DNA of 64,000 nt from Planctomycetota bacterium (GTDB lineage: Bacteria; Planctomycetota; UBA1135; UBA2386). Positions within the stretch are counted from its first letter, which is position 1. Every line of letters begins with the position of its first letter. Shown here piece after piece: positions 17,467 to 24,341 of the stretch. The translations under genes and the position numbers were made by a program. Below the pieces are notes generated by a model that was not told the DNA's origin, did no database searches, and worked only from the letters and a program-made list of their open reading frames with translations. The stretch is from assembly GCA_020638655.1 (NCBI GenBank), contig JACKIC010000006.1, positions 296,001 to 360,000 of the forward strand, read 5' to 3'.

Positions 17467-17490
17467 AGGGAAACTGATCGCGTGAAGGGA
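17453..17490 (+). repeat. Perfect 19-bp tandem duplication across the DUF1501 stop codon
   Basis: The unit aactgatcgcgtgaaggga is present twice back to back (17453-17471 and 17472-17490). The first copy encodes the last residues and stop of the DUF1501 gene; the second is non-coding. It looks like a recent slippage duplication and has no evident function. Confidence 0.9.
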
Positions 17491-17535
17491 GCTGCGCGCC
17501 GGTTCGCAGGCTGAACGCCGGCCGTGCCTTCGCGG

Positions 17536-18567
17536 TCATCCGTCGAGCACGGCGGTCAGCGTCGGGGCGTCGAGGATGCGGTCAGTCCAGGCGTCGAGGT
17601 CCGCGCTGGAACCGCCGCGCACGCGCTGTTCGATCGCCGCATCGAGCGGGCCGAAGCGCCGGTGCAGCATGCGCAGCAGGGTCTCGGCTCGGCCTTCGGC
17701 CTTGCCCTCAGCCTTGCCCTTCTGATACGTGCGTTCGAGCGTGCTCATGATGGTGTCTTCGGGTCGGTGCAGGATACGGCCGAAGGTCCCGCTGAGGTCT
17801 TCCGGGGTCACGTCGGTGACCGCGAGAGTATACCAGCCGATCGCGTCGATGGCGTCGGGGCCGAGCGGCGGAGTGTCGGGTGGTGCGTCGCAACGGTCGA
17901 CGGCGCGCAGCAGTGATTGCCAGCGCGTGAACGCGCCCGGTACCTGATCTGGCGCGAGGTGCGGCAGGTGCGAGAGGCACAGCAGCGTGAGCCTGGTGAG
18001 CGCGGTGAGGCCGTCGCGTTCGAGCAGCGCCGCCGCGTCGGAGGTCAGGTCGTCTACGAGCAGGCGCAGCGTCGGTTGCCACGGGGCGAGCGGGTCCGGC
18101 GCCGCGGCTACGTCGCTTCCGAACCCTGCCGAACGCCCACGTCGCGGCGCCGACCCGTGCTGCAGCAACACGGCGAGCAGCGACGGGAGCGCGCCGTGGC
18201 GCTGCTGGAACACCCGCCGCAGCAGCACCGCGTAGCGCAGCAGCTGGGCCTGCACTTCGGGATCGGGGTGGCTCTTGTGTTCGACCAGGATCAGCACGAG
18301 GCAGCTGTCGTCGCGGCGCGCGGCGACGAAGACGCGATCGGCGAGGTGCGGTCGCAGCCACAGGCCCGGCAGCCGGTCGTCGGCGGCGGCCAGCGTCGAC
18401 CAGTCGATTGCGGCCCGGAGTTCGGGCGGCGCGATGCTCCGCAGCCAGCTGGCGGCGTGCGCCGCGTGCCGGAAGGTGAAGTGGAACAGCTGGTCGTGTG
18501 GGGACTGCAAGGGGACCTTCTGCTGCAGTGGTCCGACGGCGTGCAATTCGTGCGAAAAACCGCGCAT
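17536..18567 (-). CDS. Rpn/PD-(D/E)XK family nuclease or transposase-like protein
   Basis: The 343-aa product starts at ATG 18567. The opening PHDQLFHFTFRHAAHAASWLRSI and the later LADRVFVAARRDDSCLVLILVEHKS, with its acidic residue and E-x-K catalytic pattern, match the Rpn (recombination-promoting nuclease, PDDEXK) family. The C-terminus has the usual charged coil (KGKAEGKAEGRAETLLRMLHRRFG). Rpn proteins are DNA endonucleases linked to horizontal exchange or phage defence. It is a single gene, transcribed away from the 18658 operon. The frame is open further upstream, but that part has no family resemblance. Confidence 0.85.
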   Translation of the reverse strand: MRGFSHELHAVGPLQQKVPLQSPHDQLFHFTFRHAAHAASWLRSIAPPELRAAIDWSTLAAADDRLPGLWLRPHLADRVFVAARRDDSCLVLILVEHKSHPDPEVQAQLLRYAVLLRRVFQQRHGALPSLLAVLLQHGSAPRRGRSAGFGSDVAAAPDPLAPWQPTLRLLVDDLTSDAAALLERDGLTALTRLTLLCLSHLPHLAPDQVPGAFTRWQSLLRAVDRCDAPPDTPPLGPDAIDAIGWYTLAVTDVTPEDLSGTFGRILHRPEDTIMSTLERTYQKGKAEGKAEGRAETLLRMLHRRFGPLDAAIEQRVRGGSSADLDAWTDRILDAPTLTAVLDG

Positions 18568-18657
18568 TGCTTCCCCGGCGTGTTCGCTGGCGGCGGCGCA
18601 CGGGCGCGGCAACACTGTGCGCCTGGCGCCGTTCCTCGAACGCGGCGCGAACCTGCG

Positions 18658-19029
18658 ATGCTGGTCTTCCTCCGTTTCGGCACGGCCGCGGTGTGGATCG
18701 TGTTCGGCCTGGTGTTCAAGGTGCTGCACCTCGTGCCGCGCCACGAACGCATCGTCGCCGACGTGCTCGGAGAGGGCGTGGCGGGTCCGCTGACGATCGC
18801 GGTCGGGGTCGCCGAGACGCTGCTCGGTCTGTGGATCCTGAGCCGGCGCTGGCCGCGTGCCTGCGCGGCGGTGCAGACGGCGGCGATCGTCTGCATGAAC
18901 ACGCTCGAGCTCACCTATGCGCGAGAGCACCTGCTGGCGCCGCTGCCGATGGTGCTGGCCAACACGGTGTTCCTGACCGCCGGATGGTGGCTGGCGCTGC
19001 GCACGGCGCGTTCGCAGGGGGTGCGCTGA
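18658..19029 (+). CDS. DoxX-like four-helix membrane protein
   Basis: The 123-aa product has four membrane helices (about 3-20, 37-60, 66-88 and 97-116) separated by short loops, as in DoxX-like/SURF4-type proteins. It is the first of four genes that overlap by one to four bases each. The stop overlaps the next start (TGATG at 19027-19031), so the genes are translated together. Role unknown. Confidence 0.75.
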   Translation: MLVFLRFGTAAVWIVFGLVFKVLHLVPRHERIVADVLGEGVAGPLTIAVGVAETLLGLWILSRRWPRACAAVQTAAIVCMNTLELTYAREHLLAPLPMVLANTVFLTAGWWLALRTARSQGVR

Positions 19030-19808
19030 TGTTCGCCGCGCTGCGCCGCCATCCGTTCGCCGTGCAGGCGTTCTTCCGGCACTCGCTGGTGCTGACGTTC
19101 GCCTACCCCGAGGAGTTGCTGCAGCCGCTGTTGCCGCCGGGGCTCACCGTCGACAGCCACGAAGGCGCGGGCTTCGTCGCGGTCGCGATGGTGCAGACCG
19201 AGGGCCTGCGTCCGGCGCGGCTGCCGGCGTGGTGCGGCCGCGACTTCTTCCTCGCCGGCTACCGGATCTTCGCGCGTTATCGCCGCCGCGACGGCAAGGT
19301 GCTGCGCGGCCTGCGCATCCTGCGCAGCTACACCGACCGGCGGTTCATGGTCTGGAGCGGCAACCTGTTCACGGGCTACAACTACCGCAAGTGCACGAGC
19401 CGCTGCGAACGTACCGCGCAGACGCTCGACTGCACGATCACCACGGCCGGCGGGCACGCCGACGTGAGCGTGCGTGCGCACATCGGCGAGGCCGCCAGCG
19501 CGCCGCCCGCGGGTTCGCCGTTCGCGGACCTCAAGGCGGCGCGGCGGTTCGCGGGGCCGATGCCGTTCACGTTCGGCTACGAACCGAAGACGCGCTCGAT
19601 GGTGATCGTGCAGGGCGAACGCGAGGACTGGCAGCCGATGCCCGTGCACGTCGAGCGCTTCCGCTGCGCGTTCCTCGAGCAGCCGCCGTTCGCGGCCGCG
19701 CCGCTGCGGCTCGCCAACGCGTTCTTCGTCGAGAACATCCCCTACCGCTGGCGCCGCGGAGAGGTCGAGCGCCTGGCCGACGACGTTGTGGGAGAGGACG
19801 TGCGGTGA
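19029..19808 (+). CDS. DUF2071 (YqjF-like) protein
   Basis: The 259-aa product has the DUF2071 opening (HPFAVQAFFRHSLVLTFAYPEELLQPLLPPGLTVD) and the typical FFLAGYRIFARYRR and FTGYNYRKC segments. It has an acetoacetate-decarboxylase-like fold, but the biochemical function of the family is unknown. It overlaps both neighbours in the four-gene operon, whose other members are membrane proteins and a methyltransferase, which suggests a membrane-associated small-molecule or lipid modification. That last point is inference. Confidence 0.88.
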   Translation: MFAALRRHPFAVQAFFRHSLVLTFAYPEELLQPLLPPGLTVDSHEGAGFVAVAMVQTEGLRPARLPAWCGRDFFLAGYRIFARYRRRDGKVLRGLRILRSYTDRRFMVWSGNLFTGYNYRKCTSRCERTAQTLDCTITTAGGHADVSVRAHIGEAASAPPAGSPFADLKAARRFAGPMPFTFGYEPKTRSMVIVQGEREDWQPMPVHVERFRCAFLEQPPFAAAPLRLANAFFVENIPYRWRRGEVERLADDVVGEDVR

Positions 19809-20548
19809 GCGGCTACGCCGGAGTGGCCAAGATCGTGCGCTTCAACTGGCCGTGGTACGTCGGGGCCGCGCTGGTCACCCTGACGCTCGGTTGGGCGATC
19901 GCGAGCGGAGCCCTTTCGGGGCCGTGGTCGTGGCCGGCGCTGGCGGCGCTGCTGCTCGCCGACCTGTGGCTGCTGGCTTCGCTGGTGGTCTCGCACGTGG
20001 TCTACGACCGGTCCGGCGTCGCGCGTGGGGAGTGGTTGTCGCACACAGCGGTGACCGCGGTCGCGGTCTTCCATCTCGGCCAGGACGAGGCGTCGGCGCT
20101 GGTCGCGCGGCGGCTGCCTGCGGCGCGTCGCCGGGTGTTCGACCTCTACGACGCGCGGCGCTCCGGCTCGCCGTCGCTGCGCCGCGCCCGTGCCGAGGCC
20201 GCCGCGAACGGGCCACAGGCGACACCGGCTGCGCTCGACCACCTGCCGCTCGCGGACGGCGAGCTCGAGCTCGGCGTGCTCGCCTTCGCCGCGCACGAGG
20301 TCCGGGACGAGGGCGTGCGCGTGGCCATGTTCCGCGAGCTGGCGCGCGTGCTCGGGCCCGCGGGACGGCTGCTCGTCGTCGAGCATCTGCGCGACGGCTG
20401 GAACCTGCTCGCCTACGGTCCTGGCGCCCTGCACTTCCTGTCGCGCCGCACGTGGCTCTCGACCTTCGCCCAGGCGGGCCTCGAGGTCGTGCGTCGGACG
20501 CGCCACACACCCTGGGTCTGTTGTTTCGAACTGCGGAGGAGCTCGTGA
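19805..20548 (+). CDS. Membrane-anchored SAM-dependent methyltransferase
   Basis: The 247-aa product starts at GTG 19805, overlapping the previous stop (GTGA). Two membrane helices lie at about 15-36 and 40-62. The rest reads as a class I methyltransferase: HTAVTAVAVFHLGQDEASALVARRL, LPLADGELELGVLAFAAHEV (the motif before the catalytic strand), then LARVLGPAGRLLVVEHLRDGWN. The canonical GxGxG SAM loop is not obvious, so SAM binding may be atypical. The acceptor is unknown; a membrane lipid or quinone-like substrate would fit the anchors. Confidence 0.78.
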   Translation: MSGYAGVAKIVRFNWPWYVGAALVTLTLGWAIASGALSGPWSWPALAALLLADLWLLASLVVSHVVYDRSGVARGEWLSHTAVTAVAVFHLGQDEASALVARRLPAARRRVFDLYDARRSGSPSLRRARAEAAANGPQATPAALDHLPLADGELELGVLAFAAHEVRDEGVRVAMFRELARVLGPAGRLLVVEHLRDGWNLLAYGPGALHFLSRRTWLSTFAQAGLEVVRRTRHTPWVCCFELRRSS

Positions 20549-20955
20549 ATCCCGAACTGCATCTGCGCATCGTCGGCGGCCTGCAGATCGTCCTGGCCCT
20601 GCTCCATCTCGACTTCCGGCGCCGGTTCCGCTGGGCGGAAGAGCTTGCCGCGCTGTCGCTGCTCAACCGGCAGATCTTCTACGTGCACGCGCTGTTCCTC
20701 TGCTTCGTGCTGGTGGCGTTCGGGTCCCTGTCGCTGCTTGCGCCCGATGCCCTGCTCGAGCCGACGCGGCTCGCGCGGCTGGTGCTCGGCGGCATCGCGA
20801 CGTTCTGGGGCCTGCGGCTGTTCTGCCAGTGGTTCGTCTACGACGCGCGGCTGTGGCGGGGCCAGACGATGCCGACGGTCGTGCACTGGGTGTTCACGCT
20901 GGTGTGGGCCTACTTCACGGCGACCTATGCGTGGGCGCTGTGCAGCCTGGGCTGA
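20545..20955 (+). CDS. Four-helix membrane protein, unknown function
   Basis: The 136-aa product starts at GTG 20545, overlapping the methyltransferase stop. Four hydrophobic segments (about 7-23, 46-68, 80-100 and 111-132) carry conserved-looking aromatic and charged residues (FCQWFVYDARLWRG). It is the last gene of the operon with DoxX-like, DUF2071 and methyltransferase genes. No family assignment is possible by eye. Confidence 0.72.
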   Translation: MNPELHLRIVGGLQIVLALLHLDFRRRFRWAEELAALSLLNRQIFYVHALFLCFVLVAFGSLSLLAPDALLEPTRLARLVLGGIATFWGLRLFCQWFVYDARLWRGQTMPTVVHWVFTLVWAYFTATYAWALCSLG

Positions 20956-20992
20956 GCCGCCCGGTGCGCGCGAAGCGACCGACGTGCCCGGG

Positions 20993-21268
20993 TCAGTTGC
21001 GCGACGGCTGCGGCGGCCCGGAAGGCCCGAACGGGTCGTCGTCGGTCAGGTTGTCGCTCATGTCGAGCGCGACCAGGGCGGCCAGGTAGAGCGCGCTCTG
21101 GTCCGGCAGCTCGGCGACCCAGTGGCGGGCGACGTCGACGAACTCGCCGAACGAGATGCTGCCGTTGTTGCCGCGTTCGAGCAGCGTGTTGCCGAAGCAG
21201 AGGGCGTGGGGTGCCGACAGGCGGCGCAGCGACAGGCGGACGTCGGGGGGAAAGGGTGGTCTTTGCAT
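20993..21268 (-). CDS. Small hypothetical protein
   Basis: The 91-aa product contains a segment (ERGNNGSISFGEFVDVARHWVAELPDQSALYLAALVALDMSDN) that looks like a folded helical core, with an acidic, Pro-rich tail (DDDPFGPSGPPQPS). It lies 51 bp after the SenB-like gene on the same strand, so it may be the last member of the selenium-linked operon. No family recognised; coding status is probable, not certain. Confidence 0.45.
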   Translation of the reverse strand: MQRPPFPPDVRLSLRRLSAPHALCFGNTLLERGNNGSISFGEFVDVARHWVAELPDQSALYLAALVALDMSDNLTDDDPFGPSGPPQPSRN

Positions 21269-21319
21269 GGTTCTCGGTGGGGGACACCATGTAGTGCGCA
21301 GACCGGGGGCAATGCGCCG

Positions 21320-22291
21320 TCAGCCCGTCAGTCCCAGGTCGTCGAGCAGCGCCCGCCACTGCGCCTGTTCGCGCGCCGGGTCCACGAGATGCTGTAGGGC
21401 CAACGTGCGGCGGACCAGTTCCTGGTAGTAGGCAGAGTCGGTGGCGCAGCGCAGCAAAATCGCGCCGAGCGCGGCAGTGTCGCCGGCGGCGAACAGCGCC
21501 GGCCAGTCGGTGCCGAGCAGGCCGGTGTTGCCCGGGATGTCGGTGGCGATGACCGGGGTGCCGGCGGCGATCGCTTCGGAGACGACGTTGGCGCCGCCCT
21601 CGGCGGTCGAGGGTACGAGGCAGGCGTGGCTGCTCGCCAGCAGCCGCAGGGCGTCGCGTCGCGACAATTCGCCGCACCAGTGTGCGCGCGGATCGGCGGC
21701 GACCGCGGCGTCGGCGGCGGCCTTCAGGTCGGGGCTCATCGCGCGTCCCGCGACGGTGACGTGGATCGGCACCTCGGCGGGCACGTGCCGCAGCGCCGCG
21801 AACGGCAGCAGCGGGTCCTTCACGGGCCGAAGATGGGCCAGCACGCAGGCCGCGAAGCGATCGGTGGGGCGCGGCCGGGGCGCGACCACGGCCGACTGCA
21901 CGATCGTGCGGGCCTTGCGCCGCAGCGGCTCGGGCAGCACCTGCGTGGCCTGGGGCTGCAGGGTCACGATCGCGTCGGCGCGGGTCAGCGCCGCCAGGGT
22001 CGCGGCATCGGGGTGGAACTGCGGGTAGATGTCGGTGCCCGCGAGCAGCACCACCAGCTTCGTCGCCGGCCGCGCCTGCGCGCAGGCGAGCACGCTGTCG
22101 CGCGACTTCACGGCGTGAACGGCGACGAGCAGTTCGCACGGCTCGCCGCGCCACTGCTCGACGACTCGCGTGTGCACGCCGAGGCGGCGCAGCAGGGCCG
22201 CCCATCGCAGGGCGGTCACCCGATTGCCGCTGCGGCTGCGAGGGCCGGCCGGCGTCACCAGCACTGCGTTCAGCACCGTGCCGTTCCGCAC
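21320..22291 (-). CDS. senB: SenB-like selenosugar synthase (TIGR04348-type glycosyltransferase)
   Basis: The 323-aa product is a GT-B glycosyltransferase. Characteristic stretches are the N-terminal SGNRVTALRWAALLRRLG, LLVAVHAVKSRDSVL, the KLVVLLAGTDIYPQFH block and the C-terminal ASSHACLVPSTAEGGANVV and GTPVIATDIPGN segments. This set is that of the TIGR04348 family, now known as SenB, which makes a selenosugar from a UDP-sugar and selenophosphate in selenoneine biosynthesis. It starts at GTG 22291, only 6 bp after the selenoprotein stop, so the two are co-translated. SenA- and SenC/SelD-type genes are not in the window. An alternative is an ordinary glycosyltransferase, but the selenoprotein neighbour argues for selenium. 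Confidence 0.82.
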   Translation of the reverse strand: MRNGTVLNAVLVTPAGPRSRSGNRVTALRWAALLRRLGVHTRVVEQWRGEPCELLVAVHAVKSRDSVLACAQARPATKLVVLLAGTDIYPQFHPDAATLAALTRADAIVTLQPQATQVLPEPLRRKARTIVQSAVVAPRPRPTDRFAACVLAHLRPVKDPLLPFAALRHVPAEVPIHVTVAGRAMSPDLKAAADAAVAADPRAHWCGELSRRDALRLLASSHACLVPSTAEGGANVVSEAIAAGTPVIATDIPGNTGLLGTDWPALFAAGDTAALGAILLRCATDSAYYQELVRRTLALQHLVDPAREQAQWRALLDDLGLTG

Positions 22292-22297
22292 GGTGCC

Positions 22298-22528
22298 TCA
22301 GCGCGCCGCGAACTGGTCCAGGATCTGCGCGTGGGTCGGGAACTCGTTGTCGTCGCGGTGGCGCTTGTCCCAGAGCAGTTTGCCATCGGCGGTCACGAGG
22401 AAGTCACCCTTGCTGCCGGGCTTGGTGACGACCTTGGCGCTGGGGTGGGCGGCGCGGATCGCGGCGGCCAGACTGGTCGCCTGTGGTTCGTAGTTTCAAA
22501 CGACGCAGTATTCGATGGTGACGTTCAT
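22298..22528 (-). CDS. SelW-like (Rdx family) selenoprotein with UGA-encoded selenocysteine
   Basis: The reading frame from ATG 22528 is interrupted only by TGA at 22496-22498. Reading that codon as selenocysteine gives 76 aa beginning MNVTIEYCVVUNYEPQATSL and including KPGSKGDFLVTADGKLLWDK and a final FPTHAQILDQFAAR. The C8-V-V-U11 redox motif, followed by N-Y-E-P-x-A, and the GDFLVTADGKLLW strand pair, are the SelT/SelW/SelH (thioredoxin-like Rdx) pattern. A bacterial SECIS-like hairpin lies in the right window after the UGA. The gene lies 17 bp after the DUF423 stop and 6 bp before the SenB-like gene. ORF callers would truncate it to 10 codons or miss it. It is probably a redox protein; its partner is unknown. 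Confidence 0.85.
22463..22481 (-). promoter_or_regulatory. Putative bacterial SECIS element
   Basis: Read on the minus strand this is GGCGACCAGTCTGGCCGCC. It folds as GGCG/CGCC (4 bp), one A-C mismatch, then CCA/TGG (3 bp) around a GTC loop. The loop G is 23 nt after the UGA. The bacterial SECIS model wants a small stem-loop with a G at the start of the apical loop roughly 16-37 nt downstream, so the fit is good. It lies within the coding sequence, as bacterial SECIS elements do, and would recruit SelB. Confidence 0.6.
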
Positions 22529-22545
22529 GGCTCGAGGGCCCCACT

Positions 22546-22938
22546 CTAGGCCGCGCCGGTCTCCGGAGCCAAGGGTGCATCGCGCCGCGACAGAGCGAGC
22601 AGGAGCCAGCCGATCAGGAACGCGACCCCGCCGAGCGGCGTCACCGGCCCGAGCCAGCCCGCCTGCAGCCACACCAGCCCGTAGAGCGAGCCGCTGAACA
22701 GGACCGTGCCGACGACGAACGCGACTGCAGCGCGCTGCGTGCGCCAGCCCGCCGCGCCGAGCGCGGCGCACAAGCCGAGCGCGAACGCGTGATACATCTG
22801 GTAACGCACGCCGGTCTCGAAGGTGGTGAGCGCGGCGGCGTCGAAGTGGGCCTTCATGCCGTGCGCGGCGAAGGCGCCCAGGGCGACGGCGAGGCCGCCG
22901 AGCAGGCCGGCGAGCCGCACGCAGGTGACGGGTTGCAT
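22546..22938 (-). CDS. DUF423 (YgdD/TMEM256-like) membrane protein
   Basis: The 130-aa product, from ATG 22938, shows the DUF423 signature LGGLAVALGAFAAHGMKAHFDAAALTTFETGVRYQMYHAFALG and four membrane helices (about 6-25, 45-65, 70-90 and 97-120). Function is unknown in the family. It is upstream of the selenoprotein gene by 17 bp on the same strand. The IS element lies with its target duplication only 7 bp before this start codon, so expression now depends on readthrough from, or a promoter within, the insertion. Confidence 0.88.
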   Translation of the reverse strand: MQPVTCVRLAGLLGGLAVALGAFAAHGMKAHFDAAALTTFETGVRYQMYHAFALGLCAALGAAGWRTQRAAVAFVVGTVLFSGSLYGLVWLQAGWLGPVTPLGGVAFLIGWLLLALSRRDAPLAPETGAA

Positions 22939-22944
22939 GCGGCG

Positions 22945-22953
22945 CAGGCTATC
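22945..22953. repeat. Left 9-bp target-site duplication (caggctatc)
   Basis: The 9-mer caggctatc flanks the left end of the insertion sequence and is identical to 24174-24182 on the right. Exact duplication marks a true and fairly recent transposition event. Confidence 0.85.
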
Positions 22954-22954
22954 G

Positions 22955-22973
22955 GAACTGATTCCTTCCGTGG
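22955..22973 (+). repeat. Left terminal inverted repeat of the IS element
   Basis: The 19-bp sequence GAACTGATTCCTTCCGTGG is perfectly matched, as its complement, at the right end. This is where transposase would bind and cleave. Confidence 0.9.
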
Positions 22974-23044
22974 CGTACCTCGCCAATAGTTGAGGTTGGG
23001 CATCCACACACCTGCCGGCACATCGCGCCCGGCAGGAGAAGTCG

Positions 23045-24100
23045 ATGCCCTCGTTCAAACCGCCACGCTGCCCCAACGCTGATTGCCCAAGGCACACCGA
23101 TCCGCAGCCCCGTTTCTACCGCCGCCGCGGCAGCTACTGGCCCAAGTGCCGCGCCGCGCCCATCCCCCGCTACCACTGCAAGTCCTGTAACCGCAGCTTC
23201 TCGCGGCAGACGTTCCGGCACGACTACCGGGACCACCGGCCAGAACTCAACGAGAGCCTGTTCTTGCTGCTGAGCAGCGGCGTCGGCCTGAGGCAATGCA
23301 GCCGATTGCTGCGATCGGGCGTGCGATGCCCGCAGCAGAAGCTGGCCAAGATGGGGCGCACACTCGCTCTGCTGCGCGACAACCTGTGCCCTCTGCTTCC
23401 GAGCGGTCGCGTCTTCGTGATGGACGAGGAGGAGACCTACGAAGGCGCCTCGATTCGACCGCTGACGATGCCCGTCGTGATCGATCGCGAGACCTGGTTC
23501 GTGGTCGCCGCCGACGTCGGCTCGATCCGGCGACTCGCTCGGCCCGGCACCCGGCGGCGGGTGCTGCAGGACCAGGAGGAGGCCAAGAACGGTCGGCGCC
23601 AGGACCAGAGCCGCGCGTGCACCGAGCGGGTGCTGCGAGTGCTGGCGGCGAAGTGCCCCGCGGGCGATCTCCTGCTGCAGACGGACAAGAAGTCGAGCTA
23701 CGCGACCCTCGCCAGGCGCATCTTCGGTGACCGCCTGACGCACGAGACGACCTCGAGCCGTCGGGTGCGCGACAGGCACAACCCGTTGTTCCCAATCAAC
23801 GTGACGCTGGCGATGTCGCGCGACAACTGCGGCCGGCTGCGACGCAAGTCCTGGCTGGTCACCAAGTGCGCGATGCGCCTGCTCGACCACGCGCAACTGT
23901 TCGCCGTCTACCGCAACTTCGTGCGGCGGCGCTTCAACCATGACAAGGAGGACGAGACCCCGGCCAAACTGCTCGGCCTCGCGCCGCGCAACCTCGACGC
24001 CGCAGAGGTGTTGGCCTGGCGGCAGGACTGGGGCGATCGGAGCATCCACCCGATGAGCAAGAGCGGCACGCAGACGGTGCGCGCTCGCATGGTCGCCTGA
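23045..24100 (+). CDS. IS1/IS1595-like zinc-ribbon DDE transposase
   Basis: The 351-aa product opens with a zinc-binding region: CPNADCPRH near 9-17 and YHCKSCNRSFSRQTFRHDYRDH near 42-63. A helical region follows. The catalytic part has acidic residues in VFVMDEEETYEG and LLLQTDKKSSYA, and a late RLRRKSWLVTKCAMRLLDHAQLF segment that resembles the IS1 transposase C-terminus (RLxRKT). The frame is intact in a single ORF, whereas classical IS1 needs a frameshift. It occupies most of the element and runs opposite to the operon it interrupts. Confidence 0.88.
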   Translation: MPSFKPPRCPNADCPRHTDPQPRFYRRRGSYWPKCRAAPIPRYHCKSCNRSFSRQTFRHDYRDHRPELNESLFLLLSSGVGLRQCSRLLRSGVRCPQQKLAKMGRTLALLRDNLCPLLPSGRVFVMDEEETYEGASIRPLTMPVVIDRETWFVVAADVGSIRRLARPGTRRRVLQDQEEAKNGRRQDQSRACTERVLRVLAAKCPAGDLLLQTDKKSSYATLARRIFGDRLTHETTSSRRVRDRHNPLFPINVTLAMSRDNCGRLRRKSWLVTKCAMRLLDHAQLFAVYRNFVRRRFNHDKEDETPAKLLGLAPRNLDAAEVLAWRQDWGDRSIHPMSKSGTQTVRARMVA

Positions 24101-24153
24101 CCCCTTCGGTGACGATGCGGGGCCGGCGTTCGCGGCTCACCTGGGCATGTGCA

Positions 24154-24172
24154 CCACGGAAGGAATCAGTTC
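24154..24172 (-). repeat. Right terminal inverted repeat of the IS element
   Basis: Exact complement of the left repeat at 22955-22973. Confidence 0.9.
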
Positions 24173-24173
24173 A

Positions 24174-24182
24174 CAGGCTATC
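24174..24182. repeat. Right 9-bp target-site duplication (caggctatc)
   Basis: Identical to 22945-22953. Removing the element and one copy restores a 19-bp gap between the lipoprotein stop (24187) and the DUF423 start (22938). Confidence 0.85.
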
Positions 24183-24186
24183 CGGC

Positions 24187-24324
24187 TCAGCGGCAGACGC
24201 GAACGGGACGGCAGAAGTGGTGCGGTTCCCAGCAGTGGCCGCCGTGGAAGTGGCATGCGCCCAGGCTGGCGGCGGCGAGGATCAGGACGAAGCGGCGCAC
24301 GCGGCGCGAGATGCGGTCGGTCAT
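24187..24324 (-). CDS. Tiny His/Cys-rich lipoprotein
   Basis: The 45-aa product starts at ATG 24324 behind a GGAGG-type ribosome site (about 24329-24333). It has a basic N-terminus, a hydrophobic helix and a lipobox LGAC, so the mature peptide would be only about 22 residues. That peptide holds six His and Cys residues besides the lipidated Cys (the start reads CHFHGGHCWEPHHFC), which suggests metal or metalloid binding. Before the IS inserted it would have been the first gene of the DUF423, selenoprotein and SenB operon. The frame is open further upstream, but the ribosome site and lipobox favour this start. Confidence 0.55.
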   Translation of the reverse strand: MTDRISRRVRRFVLILAAASLGACHFHGGHCWEPHHFCRPVRVCR

Positions 24325-24341
24325 CACAACCTCCATGGTCG

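Larger units (their letters stand above)
22954..24173 (+). mobile_element. Complete IS1-like insertion sequence, 1220 bp
   Basis: The element has perfect 19-bp terminal inverted repeats (GAACTGATTCCTTCCGTGG at 22955-22973 and its complement at 24154-24172), one intact transposase gene, and a 9-bp target duplication. The left tip reads GGAACTG, matching the GGnnnTG ends of IS1-type elements; 8-9 bp duplications also suit that group. It sits in the minus-strand selenium-linked operon in the opposite orientation and appears intact and potentially active. Confidence 0.9.

Noticed and set aside
17536..18567. The Rpn-family gene as part of a mobile element
   Set aside because: No terminal inverted repeats or target duplications flank it. 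The 19-bp duplication nearby is head-to-tail and belongs to the DUF1501 gene end.
22496..22771. A short minus-strand frame ending at the UGA of the selenoprotein
   Set aside because: Only its last ten codons are meaningful, as the start of the SelW-like protein. Upstream it overlaps DUF423 in the wrong frame.
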